Assembly (NCBI RefSeq): GCF_003732275.1
Contig: NZ_MOBM01000038.1
Location: forward strand, 558,001-622,000
Reading direction: 5' to 3'
Source of the DNA: Pseudomonas frederiksbergensis
GTDB taxonomy: Bacteria > Pseudomonadota > Gammaproteobacteria > Pseudomonadales > Pseudomonadaceae
Length of the DNA stretch: 64,000 nt
Shown: positions 1-7,605 of the stretch, piece by piece
Numbering within the stretch: position 1 is the stretch's first letter
How the letters are laid out: the number at the start of each line of letters is the position of its first letter
Made by a program: the position numbers and the translations under genes
The notes under the pieces: generated by a model
Database searches by the model: none
Told to the model about the DNA's origin: nothing
The model's input: only the letters and a program-made list of their open reading frames with translations

Positions 1-48
1 GGGTTGAGGGGCGATGGCGATGGGATTACCGGGACCTGGGACTTTCAT
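1..48 (-). CDS. Start of an unidentified gene running off the left edge
   Basis: On the minus strand an ATG at 46-48 is preceded by a good ribosome binding site, AGGAGC at 55-60, with a 6-base spacer. The readable start is MKVPGPGNPIAIAPQP, after which the window ends. The residues are too few and too low in complexity to name a family. The clear binding site is the main reason to believe it is a gene. It may end up as a longer protein with a Pro-rich N-terminus. Confidence 0.5.
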   Translation of the reverse strand, partial: MKVPGPGNPIAIAPQP

Positions 49-197
49 GGGATAGCTCCTCTGTTACAACGGCGAAGATCCAAATGGAGCGCAGGCTTGT
101 TCGCGATGGGCAGCATAGCCCTCACACACCTTTACCAGGAACCATCAGGTATAACCCATGTTCCGTCGACGCGACGGTTTCGCAGCCGAACGGGTGC

Positions 198-293
198 AAG
201 CTTGCTCGCAGAGGTAGTACTGTCGAAATCCCGCTTGGCGTTGGAGTTGAAACCATAGACCGTGTCGTCGGCGCGAGTCTCGAGGTTGGCACC
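198..293 (-). pseudogene. Fragment of a serralysin-type (AprA/AprX) metalloprotease gene
   Basis: Read on the minus strand, this stretch encodes about 32 residues containing GANLETRADDTVYGFNSN and then a degenerate RDF..TTSASKL. In AprA-family proteases of Pseudomonas this block lies just after the zinc-binding catalytic domain, before the RTX repeats. Neither the HExxHxxGxxH zinc site nor the GGxGxD repeats are present, and similarity stops abruptly on both sides. It is therefore a dead fragment, left by deletion or rearrangement next to topB. The family match is from memory and should be confirmed by a protein search. Confidence 0.6.
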
Positions 294-354
294 GCCATTG
301 GCACCAGGTTGATCGTGGTGGATTGACCACAGTCATCAACGGCAACAGCTTAAG

Positions 355-370
355 CTGTACATCCATACAG
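355..370. promoter_or_regulatory. LexA-like SOS box upstream of topB
   Basis: CTGTACATCCATACAG has the CTG-N10-CAG spacing of the LexA operator and differs little from the CTGTATATATATACAG type found in gamma-proteobacteria. It lies about 70-90 bases upstream of the possible topB starts, so it could put topB under SOS control. Topoisomerase III is not a standard LexA target, so this remains a candidate. It could also be a leftover promoter element of another gene. Confidence 0.5.
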
Positions 371-441
371 ATAAAGATTGCTCCATCGCTCATCAGCCGC
401 CATTCTGTGCATCTCCCGAACACTGATTGATGATGGTGGTT

Positions 442-2391
442 ATGCAGCTGTACCTCTGTGAAAAACCCTCCCAGGCCAAAGACATCGCGGCCGTGCTCGG
501 CGCCAAGCGCCGGGGCGACGGCTGCTGGCTGGGAACGGGTGTCACGGTGACCTGGTGCATCGGCCATCTGCTGGAAACCGCACCGCCGGATGCCTATGAC
601 GCGCGTTACAAGCGTTGGGTGCTGGCGGATCTGCCGATCATTCCCGAAAAATGGAAGATGACCGTCAAACCGCGCACGGCCAGCCAGTACAAGGCGGTCA
701 AACGCTTGCTCGGCGAGGCCAGTGAACTGGTGATTGCCACCGACGCCGACCGTGAGGGCGAGATGATCGCCCGGGAACTGGTGGAGCATTGCCGTTATCG
801 CGGGCCGATCCGGCGGCTGTGGCTGTCGGCGCTGGACGATGCATCGATCCGCAAGGCACTGGCGGCGCTCAAGCCGGGGGCCGAGACGTTCAGCCTTTAT
901 CATTCGGCATTGGGGCGCTCCCGGGCCGACTGGCTGATCGGGATGAACATGAGTCGGCTGTTCACCCTGCTGGGGCGTCAGTCCGGCTATCAGGGCGTAT
1001 TGCCGGTCGGTCGGGTGCAGACACCGACCTTGCGCCTGGTGGTGGATCGCGACCGCAGCATTGCCGATTTCGTCCCGGTCGCCTACTGGGCGATCGATGT
1101 GCAACTGCTGCACGATGGCACCGCGTTCACCGCCCAATGGCGTGCGTCCTCCGACGCTTGCGACGATCAGGACCGTTGCCTGAATCAGGCGCTGGCGCAA
1201 AAAGCGGCTACGGCCATTAGCGGTGCGGCGAGCGCTCGGGTGATCAAACTGCGCACCGAGCGGATGCGCGAAGTCGCGCCTTTACCGTTCGATCTGGGCA
1301 CGTTGCAGGAAGTCTGTTCAAAGAAGCTCGGGCTCGGTGCTCAGGAAACCCTCGATATTGCCCAGGCGCTGTACGAAACCCACAAAGTCATTACCTACCC
1401 GCGTAGCGACTGCGGCTACCTGCCCCTGAGTCAGCACAGCGAAGCCCCGGGTATTCTGGCGGCGCTTCGGCAAGCCGATCCGGCCCTGAACGCCTTGCAC
1501 GATTACCTGGAGCCCCAGCGCCGCTCACGGGCCTGGAACGATGCCAAGGTCAGCGCTCACCACGGCATCATTCCCACTGCGGCGGCGAAAAACCTCGACC
1601 GACTGGTAGGCAAGCAACGGGCGGTCTACACCCTGATTCGTGCGCGTTATCTGGCGCAGTTCCTGCCCAACCATGAGTACGACCGGACCCAGGCCGACTT
1701 CGACTGTGCCGGTGAAGCCTTGCGTGCCGTGGGCAAGCAGATTGTCGAGCCCGGCTGGAAACGCGCCTTGCCCGAAGCCCTCGCGCCAGCCAAGGGCCGC
1801 GAAGCACCGGCACCACAAACACTGCCGGCATTGGCAGAAGGGCGTGACTGCGCAGTGGCCGACGTGAAGCTCAAGGACCTCTGGACCCAGCCGCCCAAGC
1901 CATTCACCGAAGGTGATCTGATCAAGGCGATGAAGAACGTCGCCAAACTGGTGGAAGATCCGCTGCTCAAGCAGAAGCTCAAGGACACCACTGGTATCGG
2001 CACCGAAGCCACCCGCGCCTCGATCATCCAGGGCCTGCTGGACCGCGGCTACCTGATCAAGAATGGCAAGGCCCTGGCCGCGACGCCGGCAGCGTTCAGC
2101 CTGATCGATGCCGTGCCGCGCGCGATTGCCGACCCCGGAACCACGGCGATCTGGGAACAGGCCCTGGACATGGTGCAGAGCGGTGAAATGAGCCTGGAAG
2201 AATTCGTCACCAAACAGGCTGCGTGGATGAGCAAGCAGGTGGCACGTTGCGCCGGCCTGAACCTGACCATCAGCGGGCCGGCAAGCCCGGCCGGGCGTGG
2301 CGCCACACCGTGGAAAAACAAACGCAAACCGGCCAAACGCAAGCCCTCGACCGGCACCAAACGCGCGGTGAAACCGGCAAGCAAGGCTTGA
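442..2391 (+). CDS. topB: DNA topoisomerase III
   Basis: Type IA topoisomerase that relaxes negative supercoils and decatenates replication intermediates by passing single strands. The protein opens with a TOPRIM domain (LYLCEKPSQAKDIAAVLGA, then DADREGEMIA with the metal-binding acidic residues). It continues with GYQGVLPVGRVQTPTLRLVV and the active-site block VITYPRSDCGYL holding the catalytic Tyr. The last 30 or so residues are Lys/Arg-rich. From the ATG at 442 it has 649 residues, close to the 653 of E. coli TopB, and begins MQLYLCEKPS as E. coli TopB begins MRLFIAEKPS. ATG codons at 430 and 433 and a TTG at 427 are alternative starts; none has a strong ribosome binding site. A LexA-like box lies upstream. 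Confidence 0.95.
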   Translation: MQLYLCEKPSQAKDIAAVLGAKRRGDGCWLGTGVTVTWCIGHLLETAPPDAYDARYKRWVLADLPIIPEKWKMTVKPRTASQYKAVKRLLGEASELVIATDADREGEMIARELVEHCRYRGPIRRLWLSALDDASIRKALAALKPGAETFSLYHSALGRSRADWLIGMNMSRLFTLLGRQSGYQGVLPVGRVQTPTLRLVVDRDRSIADFVPVAYWAIDVQLLHDGTAFTAQWRASSDACDDQDRCLNQALAQKAATAISGAASARVIKLRTERMREVAPLPFDLGTLQEVCSKKLGLGAQETLDIAQALYETHKVITYPRSDCGYLPLSQHSEAPGILAALRQADPALNALHDYLEPQRRSRAWNDAKVSAHHGIIPTAAAKNLDRLVGKQRAVYTLIRARYLAQFLPNHEYDRTQADFDCAGEALRAVGKQIVEPGWKRALPEALAPAKGREAPAPQTLPALAEGRDCAVADVKLKDLWTQPPKPFTEGDLIKAMKNVAKLVEDPLLKQKLKDTTGIGTEATRASIIQGLLDRGYLIKNGKALAATPAAFSLIDAVPRAIADPGTTAIWEQALDMVQSGEMSLEEFVTKQAAWMSKQVARCAGLNLTISGPASPAGRGATPWKNKRKPAKRKPSTGTKRAVKPASKA

Positions 2392-2473
2392 GGACAGTTC
2401 GAGCGAACCTGAATGGTCTAGTGTTCTTCATGTCCGGCAATAGCCCCCATGCCAGTCAGTCAAGCCCAATCCA

Positions 2474-2564
2474 TGTGGGAGCGAGCCTGCTCGCGAAGGC
2501 GACGGCACAGTCAATATTGATGTCGACTGACACACCGCTATCGCGAGCAGGCTCGCTCCCACAG
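2474..2564. repeat. REP pair (inverted REP elements)
   Basis: Two copies of the Pseudomonas REP unit, TGTGGGAGCGAGCCTGCTCG and its reverse complement, face each other about 45 bases apart. They form a REP doublet downstream of topB. The left and right arms are identical over the core, so a large cruciform or transcript hairpin is possible. It probably also protects or ends the topB transcript. Confidence 0.9.
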
Positions 2565-2624
2565 GTTCCGCCCCCTAACTGACAGGCATCAGGCAACAGC
2601 CCAGCTTTCTGAAAAGGTACGACC

Positions 2625-3164
2625 ATGACGACAATCAGAAGCCAGCCCTCAATAGAACTGCACGCCGCTCAGCGCGACGAACTGGAAACCATCGAAAACC
2701 TGATGCAGTTCTACATCTACGATTTCAGCGAATGGCTGCCCCTGAAACTCGGGGATCATGGCTTCTTCAACATCCAGCCCAAGCTTGATTACTGGCGCAA
2801 CCCGGCAACCAGGCCGTTTCTGATCAAGGTTGACGGCGAGCTTGCCGGTTTTGTGACCGTGGATAATGAAACCCATACCGTCGGCGCCGAGCACAACATC
2901 GGCTACTTTTTTGTCAGTCGACGCTTTCGTGGCCAAGGCGTCGCGAAGTTTGTCGTCTCTGCCCTCTTGAACCGATTCCCCGGTCAATGGCAGATTTTCC
3001 ACATCGATGCCAACCAGCCTGCACGGCTGTTCTGGGCCAGGGTGATGCCCGATCTCACGGGTGGCGAGTTCACCTTGCATCACCTGTCGATCGACGGTTA
3101 TCCATGCACCGTTTACCGCTTTAAAAGATCGCAGCCTTCGGCAACTCCTACGGGGCCGGGGTAG
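2625..3164 (+). CDS. GNAT-family N-acetyltransferase
   Basis: Predicted acetyl-CoA-dependent acyltransferase of 179 residues, substrate unknown. The central part has the GNAT core: a beta-strand and turn (NIGYFFVSRRFRGQGVAKFV) where RFRGQGVA matches the acetyl-CoA pyrophosphate-binding R/Q-x-x-G-x-G/A loop, followed by an IDANQPARLFWAR segment typical of motif B. The start ATG at 2625 follows an AAAGG site. The last 11 residues, SQPSATPTGPG, are translated from a dispersed inverted repeat, so the ancestral protein probably ended near YRFKR. It stands alone between topB and an apparently empty stretch. Confidence 0.85.
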   Translation: MTTIRSQPSIELHAAQRDELETIENLMQFYIYDFSEWLPLKLGDHGFFNIQPKLDYWRNPATRPFLIKVDGELAGFVTVDNETHTVGAEHNIGYFFVSRRFRGQGVAKFVVSALLNRFPGQWQIFHIDANQPARLFWARVMPDLTGGEFTLHHLSIDGYPCTVYRFKRSQPSATPTGPG

Positions 3165-3186
3165 GAGCTGCCGAAGGTACGATCTT
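3125..3186. repeat. Second-type inverted repeat overlapping a gene end
   Basis: AAGATCGCAGCCTTCGGCA-ACTCCTAC is followed after an 8-base loop by its near-perfect reverse complement ending CGATCTT, giving a hairpin of about 27 base pairs. It belongs to the Pseudomonas dispersed GTAGGAGCTGCCGAAGGCTGCGATCTT class, different from the TGTGGGAGCGAGC class. It supplies the stop codon of the GNAT gene and can act as a transcript-end hairpin. Confidence 0.85.
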
Positions 3187-3735
3187 GGCGATTCTGTGAC
3201 ATCACAGCCCTCCAATCGCTAGCCACACCCGACTTTCTAATTCCAAAACCACTTTGTCCGACAATATGTAGTGAACAAAAATAATCACTACAAAACCGTT
3301 GACGCCTCCGGTTTGCCCTTGCATGATGCAGACGTCTCCCCGATCGGGAGTACAGGCAACACGTTTGAGCAAGCTCGTCTGACCGCCGAGCTGTTTTTCC
3401 CGGATACACGCTGCCCACAAGGCAGATTGAAGAAGCTGACCTGGCCTGAACGTCCAGTACAAAGGACGAGAAGCGCTGGCGATCAATCCTCATGAAGCTT
3501 GTGGCCGACCCTGAAAATGTCGGCAGTGGCCTCCAGGTTTTCGCTGCTTCTCTTCGTTGTGACGCTATTGCGTAGCAGTTATTCAACACGACTACATGCA
3601 GCAGACGCGAGACCCCGTCGTATTGACGGTCGACCGCTGACGTCCTGGTTTCGGTGCCAGGGATCAACTAACCGATGGGCTACTTGTATTAGCGAATCAA
3701 CTTTGAAAGATCACCAAATGGTCAAGGGGCTTACA
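3187..3735. other. 550-base stretch without a recognisable gene
   Basis: Open frames exist on both strands, but none has a convincing start site, family motif or the codon pattern of neighbouring genes. It starts right after the dispersed repeat, is less GC-rich than its flanks at 3220-3300, and ends with the AAGGGG ribosome binding site of the next gene. It may be decayed coding sequence. No repeat or RNA gene was recognised. Confidence 0.4.
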
Positions 3736-4065
3736 ATGAATCTGAACAATCAACCTACTATCGATGAACTGGCTCGCTTGTTCGCTGCGCAAAAAGACAG
3801 CCAGGACAGCCATATTCTGTGGATCAGCAAATCGGGCCAGGTTCATATCGACTGCCTGTCGCCTCATGCCCACGAAGAAGAGTTCGACCAGAACAACCAG
3901 AACCTGCTCGCCCGACTGAAGATGTACCGTCGCGGCCAAGGCTATGTCGGCAAGAAAGCCGCGGCCGACAAGGACTTCATCGGTAATGTGCTGCAAACGC
4001 TGAAACAAGCGTGGGCATCGATGCAGAACCAGAACGAAGTTCGGGTGATTGATCGGTTGTACTGA
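3736..4065 (+). CDS. Conserved-looking hypothetical protein of 109 residues
   Basis: Small soluble protein with no signal peptide or membrane segment, beginning MNLNNQPTIDELARLFAAQK. The start at 3736 is chosen because AAGGGG lies 6 bases upstream; the open frame continues upstream with unlikely sequence. The middle (SHILWISKSGQVHIDCLSP) looks like beta strands, and the C-terminus (LQTLKQAWASMQN) looks helical. It is followed by a strong terminator, so it is probably monocistronic. Function not recognised. Confidence 0.75.
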   Translation: MNLNNQPTIDELARLFAAQKDSQDSHILWISKSGQVHIDCLSPHAHEEEFDQNNQNLLARLKMYRRGQGYVGKKAAADKDFIGNVLQTLKQAWASMQNQNEVRVIDRLY

Positions 4066-4095
4066 TCTCTTTCAAAGGGGTCTCCCCCCATAAAC

Positions 4096-4134
4096 AAAAG
4101 GCCCCGCTCGTATCATCGAGCGGGGCCTTTTTTT
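4096..4134 (+). terminator. Rho-independent terminator
   Basis: AAAAGGCCCCGCTCG, loop TATCAT, then CGAGCGGGGCCTTTTTTT. This is a perfect GC-rich stem with a long T run, ending the transcript of the 109-residue gene. The A-rich left arm means it could work on the other strand as well. Confidence 0.95.
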
Positions 4135-4232
4135 GTTTGTCGCGTATACACCTCTTACTTCGCACTGAGTCAAAAGAACAGAGCTATGGTTAACAGAGCG
4201 CTGGACATCGGTTTATTCACTGGAGGTCTGCG

Positions 4233-4535
4233 ATGAAAAGAACCCTGACATTCATGCTACTGGCGTTGGCGGGTGCCGCTCATGCGAACAGCGTTCCCGG
4301 CGTTCCTGCCTTTGATGTGGACTGCCCCGGGAAAATCATGGTCCACGCCGACCAGGATGGCCCGGTCTTGATCAACAGCAAAGAAGCCCAGACCAAAATG
4401 ATCAACGATCGCCTTTTCGAGGCCAAGGGGGCGGACGTAACGATCTCGATCAGCATCGCGGATGACGATTCGGTTGCCGTGACCTATACCAGCAAGAAAG
4501 GCGGCAATGGCATCTGCCAGTCCGTGGATGATTGA
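4233..4535 (+). CDS. Small exported hypothetical protein
   Basis: A 100-residue protein with a clear Sec signal peptide: MKR, a hydrophobic TFMLLALAGAA core and AHA-N cleavage near residue 19. The mature part is about 80 residues, acidic, with two Cys (VDCPGK near the front and GICQSV near the end) that could form a disulfide in the periplasm. ACTGGAGG lies upstream as the binding site. It converges on the cynR gene with a gap of one base. No family recognised. Confidence 0.8.
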   Translation: MKRTLTFMLLALAGAAHANSVPGVPAFDVDCPGKIMVHADQDGPVLINSKEAQTKMINDRLFEAKGADVTISISIADDDSVAVTYTSKKGGNGICQSVDD

Positions 4536-4536
4536 T

Positions 4537-5421
4537 CTACACGCTGGCGCTGGCGGTCATCACCAGGTTCGCGAACGCCACCGACGCGGCGCTGTGATAA
4601 TTGTTCTTCCTGCGCAGCAACGCCGCGTCGCGCCGGGGTGCTTCGCCCTGTAATTCAATCCGGCGCAATGCCCGCTCCGCAGTGGCGATGGGTTCAGGGA
4701 GGATGGTGGCCATCGGCGCGTGGCGAATGACCTCCAACAGCGTACTCACCGAGTTCACCTCGATCGCCACTTTGGGCGTGATGTTCTGTTGCCGAAAATA
4801 CCCGTCGATGGAGGATCGGGTAATGAAGTCCGGCGTCAGCAACGCGAACTCCAGCTGCGCCACCTCCTTTGCCGATAGCGGGTTCTGGCGCTCGTACAAC
4901 GGATGACTGCGCCCGACCATCACGCCCAAGGTCTCGACAAACGCCGGCACGCACTCGATGTCGGGGCTTCTCACCGGGGTAAAGGCGATGGCGATGTCCA
5001 GCGAGTCATCGAGCAACCCGGCCTCGATGTCATCCATCGATAACTCGAAAATCTGCAGACGGATGTTCGGAAACTTCGCCACGTAATCGCGCACCAACGG
5101 CCCCACCAGATACGCCATGAACGTTGGCGTCATGGCCAATCGCAAAGTGCCGCGAGACAAGTCCTTCACGTCATGCAGCGCGCGTTTCCCCGCTTCAAGC
5201 TCCACCAGTACCCGACGGGCACTTTCGATATAGGCCAGTCCCGCATCGGTCGGCTTGACCGTGCGCGAGGTGCGGTCGAACAAGCTCACGCCCAACGTTT
5301 CCTCCAGTTGTCGGATCTGCTGGGACAGCGTCGGTTGGGAGACATGCAACGCCTCGGCGGCGCGGGTGAAGCCGCCGTGGTCGGCGACTGCCAGCAAGTA
5401 GCGCAAATGTCGAAGCAGCAT
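4537..5421 (-). CDS. cynR: LysR-type regulator, probable cyanate regulator CynR
   Basis: LysR-family transcription factor of 294 residues. The N-terminal helix-turn-helix is MLLRHLRYLLAVADHGGFTR followed by AAEALHVSQPTLSQQIRQL, and the effector-binding domain covers the rest. The ATG at 5421 is chosen over upstream in-frame codons because LysR proteins start right before the LRYLLAVA helix. It is divergent from the cyanase gene, the same arrangement as cynR-cynS in other bacteria. Known CynR activates cyn genes in response to cyanate; assignment here rests on that neighbourhood as much as on sequence. Confidence 0.85.
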   Translation of the reverse strand: MLLRHLRYLLAVADHGGFTRAAEALHVSQPTLSQQIRQLEETLGVSLFDRTSRTVKPTDAGLAYIESARRVLVELEAGKRALHDVKDLSRGTLRLAMTPTFMAYLVGPLVRDYVAKFPNIRLQIFELSMDDIEAGLLDDSLDIAIAFTPVRSPDIECVPAFVETLGVMVGRSHPLYERQNPLSAKEVAQLEFALLTPDFITRSSIDGYFRQQNITPKVAIEVNSVSTLLEVIRHAPMATILPEPIATAERALRRIELQGEAPRRDAALLRRKNNYHSAASVAFANLVMTASASV

Positions 5422-5540
5422 GGGGGTACACCATCTATAGGCAGGGCTTATGCGAAGCATTGTATATCGGTCTTGGACGCTATGGATCAATCGACCGAAG
5501 ATGGCTCCACTTTCCAGCCACAACCGATAGGAGTCACATC
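5422..5540. promoter_or_regulatory. Divergent cynR-cynS control region
   Basis: The 119 bases between the divergent starts hold the small palindrome ATGC-GAA-GCAT at 5450-5460, an interrupted dyad of the kind LysR proteins bind, and TATATCGG beside it. The cyanase ribosome binding site TAGGAGT is at 5528-5534. The operator is a candidate only. Confidence 0.45.
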
Positions 5541-6008
5541 ATGCAACAGTCCCACGCTTACCAGGACCCGAGTCTGGCCCTGACCACTTCGATTCTCGAT
5601 GCCAAGGCGCGCAAGAATCTGTCCTGGCAGGATCTGACCGACGGCACCGGCCTGGGTCTGGCCTACGTCACCGCCGCCCTGCTCGGCCAACATCCGCTGC
5701 CGGAAGCTGCCGCCAAAGTGATTGGCGAGAAACTCGAACTGGACGCCGACGCCGTGGCCCGCCTCCAAATCATTCCGCTGCGCGGCAGCCTCTCGGGCGT
5801 CCCGACCGACCCGACCATCTACCGCTTCTACGAAATGATCCAGATCTACGGCACCACGCTCAAAGCCCTGGTTCACGAGCAATTCGGCGACGGCATCATC
5901 AGCGCGATCAACTTCAAGCTGGACATGAAGAAAGTTGAAGACCCGGAAGGTGGTTCCCGCGCAGTGATTACTCTGGACGGCAAGTTCCTGCCGCTGCGTC
6001 CGTTCTGA
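5541..6008 (+). CDS. cynS: Cyanate hydratase (cyanase)
   Basis: Converts cyanate and bicarbonate to ammonia and two CO2, giving detoxification and a nitrogen source. The 155-residue length equals the usual size (E. coli 156). The N-terminal DNA-binding-like helical domain (ILDAKARKNLSWQDLTDGTG) is followed by the catalytic dimerisation domain. This includes the conserved PTIYRFYEMIQIYGTTLKAL stretch with catalytic Arg and Glu, and EQFGDGIISAINF with the catalytic Ser. The ATG has a TAGGAGT site 6 bases ahead. Activity consumes bicarbonate, which explains the carbonic anhydrase gene downstream. Confidence 0.97.
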   Translation: MQQSHAYQDPSLALTTSILDAKARKNLSWQDLTDGTGLGLAYVTAALLGQHPLPEAAAKVIGEKLELDADAVARLQIIPLRGSLSGVPTDPTIYRFYEMIQIYGTTLKALVHEQFGDGIISAINFKLDMKKVEDPEGGSRAVITLDGKFLPLRPF

Positions 6009-6061
6009 AATAGCCCGCACCGACTGATGTCAGTCAGTTAAGAATTTGAACACCGCCCTCC

Positions 6062-6148
6062 TGTGGGAGCGAGCCTGCTCGCGATAGCGGCGGGTCAGCC
6101 AACATTGATGCTGAATGTACCGCCATCGCGAGCAGGCTCGCTCCCACA
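6062..6148. repeat. REP pair between cynS and the carbonic anhydrase gene
   Basis: An inverted pair of the TGTGGGAGCGAGCCTGCTCG unit with a 40-base middle. It lies inside what is elsewhere a cyn operon, so it may lower expression of the downstream gene relative to cynS or separate two transcripts. Confidence 0.9.
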
Positions 6149-6207
6149 TGGATTGTGCCTAACTGACTGGCATTAACCCCCCCTCATTCATTGCAAGGAA
6201 GTCCGCC

Positions 6208-6867
6208 ATGAAAGCGCTCATCGAAGGTTTATTGAAGTTTCAGAACGAAGCCTTTGTACAACGTACCGACCTGTTCAAACACCTGGCCACCACCCAGCAT
6301 CCCGGCACTTTGTTCATCACCTGTTCCGACAGCCGTGTGGTGCCGGAACTGCTGACCCAGCAAGAGCCCGGCGAACTGTTCGTGGTGCGCAATGCCGGCA
6401 ATATCGTGCCCTCTTACAGTCCGCATCCCGGCGGCGTGTCGGCCACGGTCGAATATGCGGTCGCGGTATTGGGCGTGACCGACATCGTAATCTGCGGGCA
6501 TTCGGACTGCGGCGCCATGACCGCCATTGCCCAGTGCAAATGCATGGATCACCTGCCCGCAGTCAGTGGCTGGTTGCAACACGCCGAGTCGGCCAAAGTG
6601 ATCAATGACTCCCGCCCTCACGCCAGCGACGCAGCCAAGGTGAATTCGATGGTCCGGGAAAACGTTATCGCCCAACTGGCAAATATCCAGACTCACCCGA
6701 GCGTGCGTCTGGCCCAGGAAAAAGGCCTGCTGAATCTGCATGGTTGGGTGTATGACATCGAGACCGGTTCGGTCGATGCTCTGGATGCCAGCCGTCGCAA
6801 CTTCGTGTCGCTGGCCGAGCACCCGGACACCTGTGCGGTGTATGGTCAAGCGGTCGAAGCCGCCTGA
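6208..6867 (+). CDS. cynT: Beta-class carbonic anhydrase, CynT-like
   Basis: Zinc enzyme interconverting CO2 and bicarbonate; next to cyanase it would replace bicarbonate used in cyanate breakdown. Its 219 residues match CynT size. Conserved beta-CA features are ITCSDSRVVPE (zinc Cys, with the Asp-Arg dyad) and IVICGHSDCGAM (zinc His and Cys). ATG at 6208 follows AAGGAAG. An extra Cys pair (QCKCMD) follows the second motif. It could equally be called a general Can-type enzyme; cyn context favours CynT. Confidence 0.9.
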   Translation: MKALIEGLLKFQNEAFVQRTDLFKHLATTQHPGTLFITCSDSRVVPELLTQQEPGELFVVRNAGNIVPSYSPHPGGVSATVEYAVAVLGVTDIVICGHSDCGAMTAIAQCKCMDHLPAVSGWLQHAESAKVINDSRPHASDAAKVNSMVRENVIAQLANIQTHPSVRLAQEKGLLNLHGWVYDIETGSVDALDASRRNFVSLAEHPDTCAVYGQAVEAA

Positions 6868-6975
6868 AGTCTTCACCCGCCCGAGCTGCGCCAGGCTTGG
6901 TGCAGCATGACAAAATGGGCACGCGCGCGACTACACCCGCCGACCGGGAATGTGACACTCACAAGATCGCCACTG

Positions 6976-7326
6976 TCATTTATCGTCCATCTTTGTAGAC
7001 GATTGTGACCGACGCTCGGAGGACTCTTCGGCGTTGGGCGCTTCTGGAAAACTGCCCGGCGTGAACACGTGAGTGAGCAATTCGCTGGCGTCGATGTCGA
7101 CAACACCGTGAACCGAACGGGCCAGAGCAACAGCATGCTCACACTGCCTGTGAGTGTTGACGCGGCCGCTCAATGCCACCCTGCCCGCATGGGTTTTGAC
7201 ATGGACATGCAGGCCAAGGGTTGAGTCGGCCAATGCCAGGGCCGACTTCACCCTGGTGGTAATCCACGCGTCGTGAACGACCGATTCCAGATCATGAGAG
7301 TAATGTTGAAAGGAATGAAGTTTCAT
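6976..7326 (-). CDS. BON-domain protein
   Basis: A 116-residue protein with one BON domain: DAWITTRVKSALALADSTLG, then HVKTHAGRVALSGRVNT and ALARSVHGVVDID. BON domains are thought to bind phospholipid membranes, often in stress-response proteins such as OsmY. There is no convincing signal peptide from the ATG at 7326, which has a GAGGGAGGG site upstream. The acidic, Ser-rich tail after residue 85 looks unstructured. It sits alone between the cyn locus and a REP pair. Confidence 0.8.
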   Translation of the reverse strand: MKLHSFQHYSHDLESVVHDAWITTRVKSALALADSTLGLHVHVKTHAGRVALSGRVNTHRQCEHAVALARSVHGVVDIDASELLTHVFTPGSFPEAPNAEESSERRSQSSTKMDDK

Positions 7327-7460
7327 GGCGCAACCCTCCCTCACGTAATCAGATGCGCCGCCCGCCCCACCGCAGACACGGACACACATTAATTATAGTG
7401 CGGCCGTTGCCTGCAGTCGGGGGGCTGTCCCTGATGCCGGTAAGTTAAGCCGCGCAAACT

Positions 7461-7550
7461 TGTGGGAGCGAGCCTGCTCGCGATGACGGGGGCACCTTCA
7501 GCATCAATGTTGCCTGACCCGCCGCTATCGCGAGCAGGCTCGCTCCCACA
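7461..7550. repeat. REP pair
   Basis: Inverted pair of TGTGGGAGCGAGCCTGCTCG units filling the gap between the BON gene promoter and the end of the ProA-like gene. The remaining sequence of this 279-base gap (7327-7605) shows an A/T-rich TTAATTATAGT near 7390, possibly the BON-gene promoter. Confidence 0.9.
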
Positions 7551-7605
7551 GGACTGCGGTGTTCAAGCCCTTAACTACCGATGCCGGCTGTTCTGGAGTG
7601 CCGTT

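Noticed and set aside
145..1200. 351-residue minus-strand frame across the topB start
   Set aside because: It is antisense to topB, low in family-like sequence and rich in Arg/Gln/Pro, as expected for a shadow of a GC-rich gene.
3113..3667. 184-residue minus-strand frame in the empty stretch after the GNAT gene
   Set aside because: It crosses the dispersed repeat, lacks a ribosome binding site and has no recognisable motifs.
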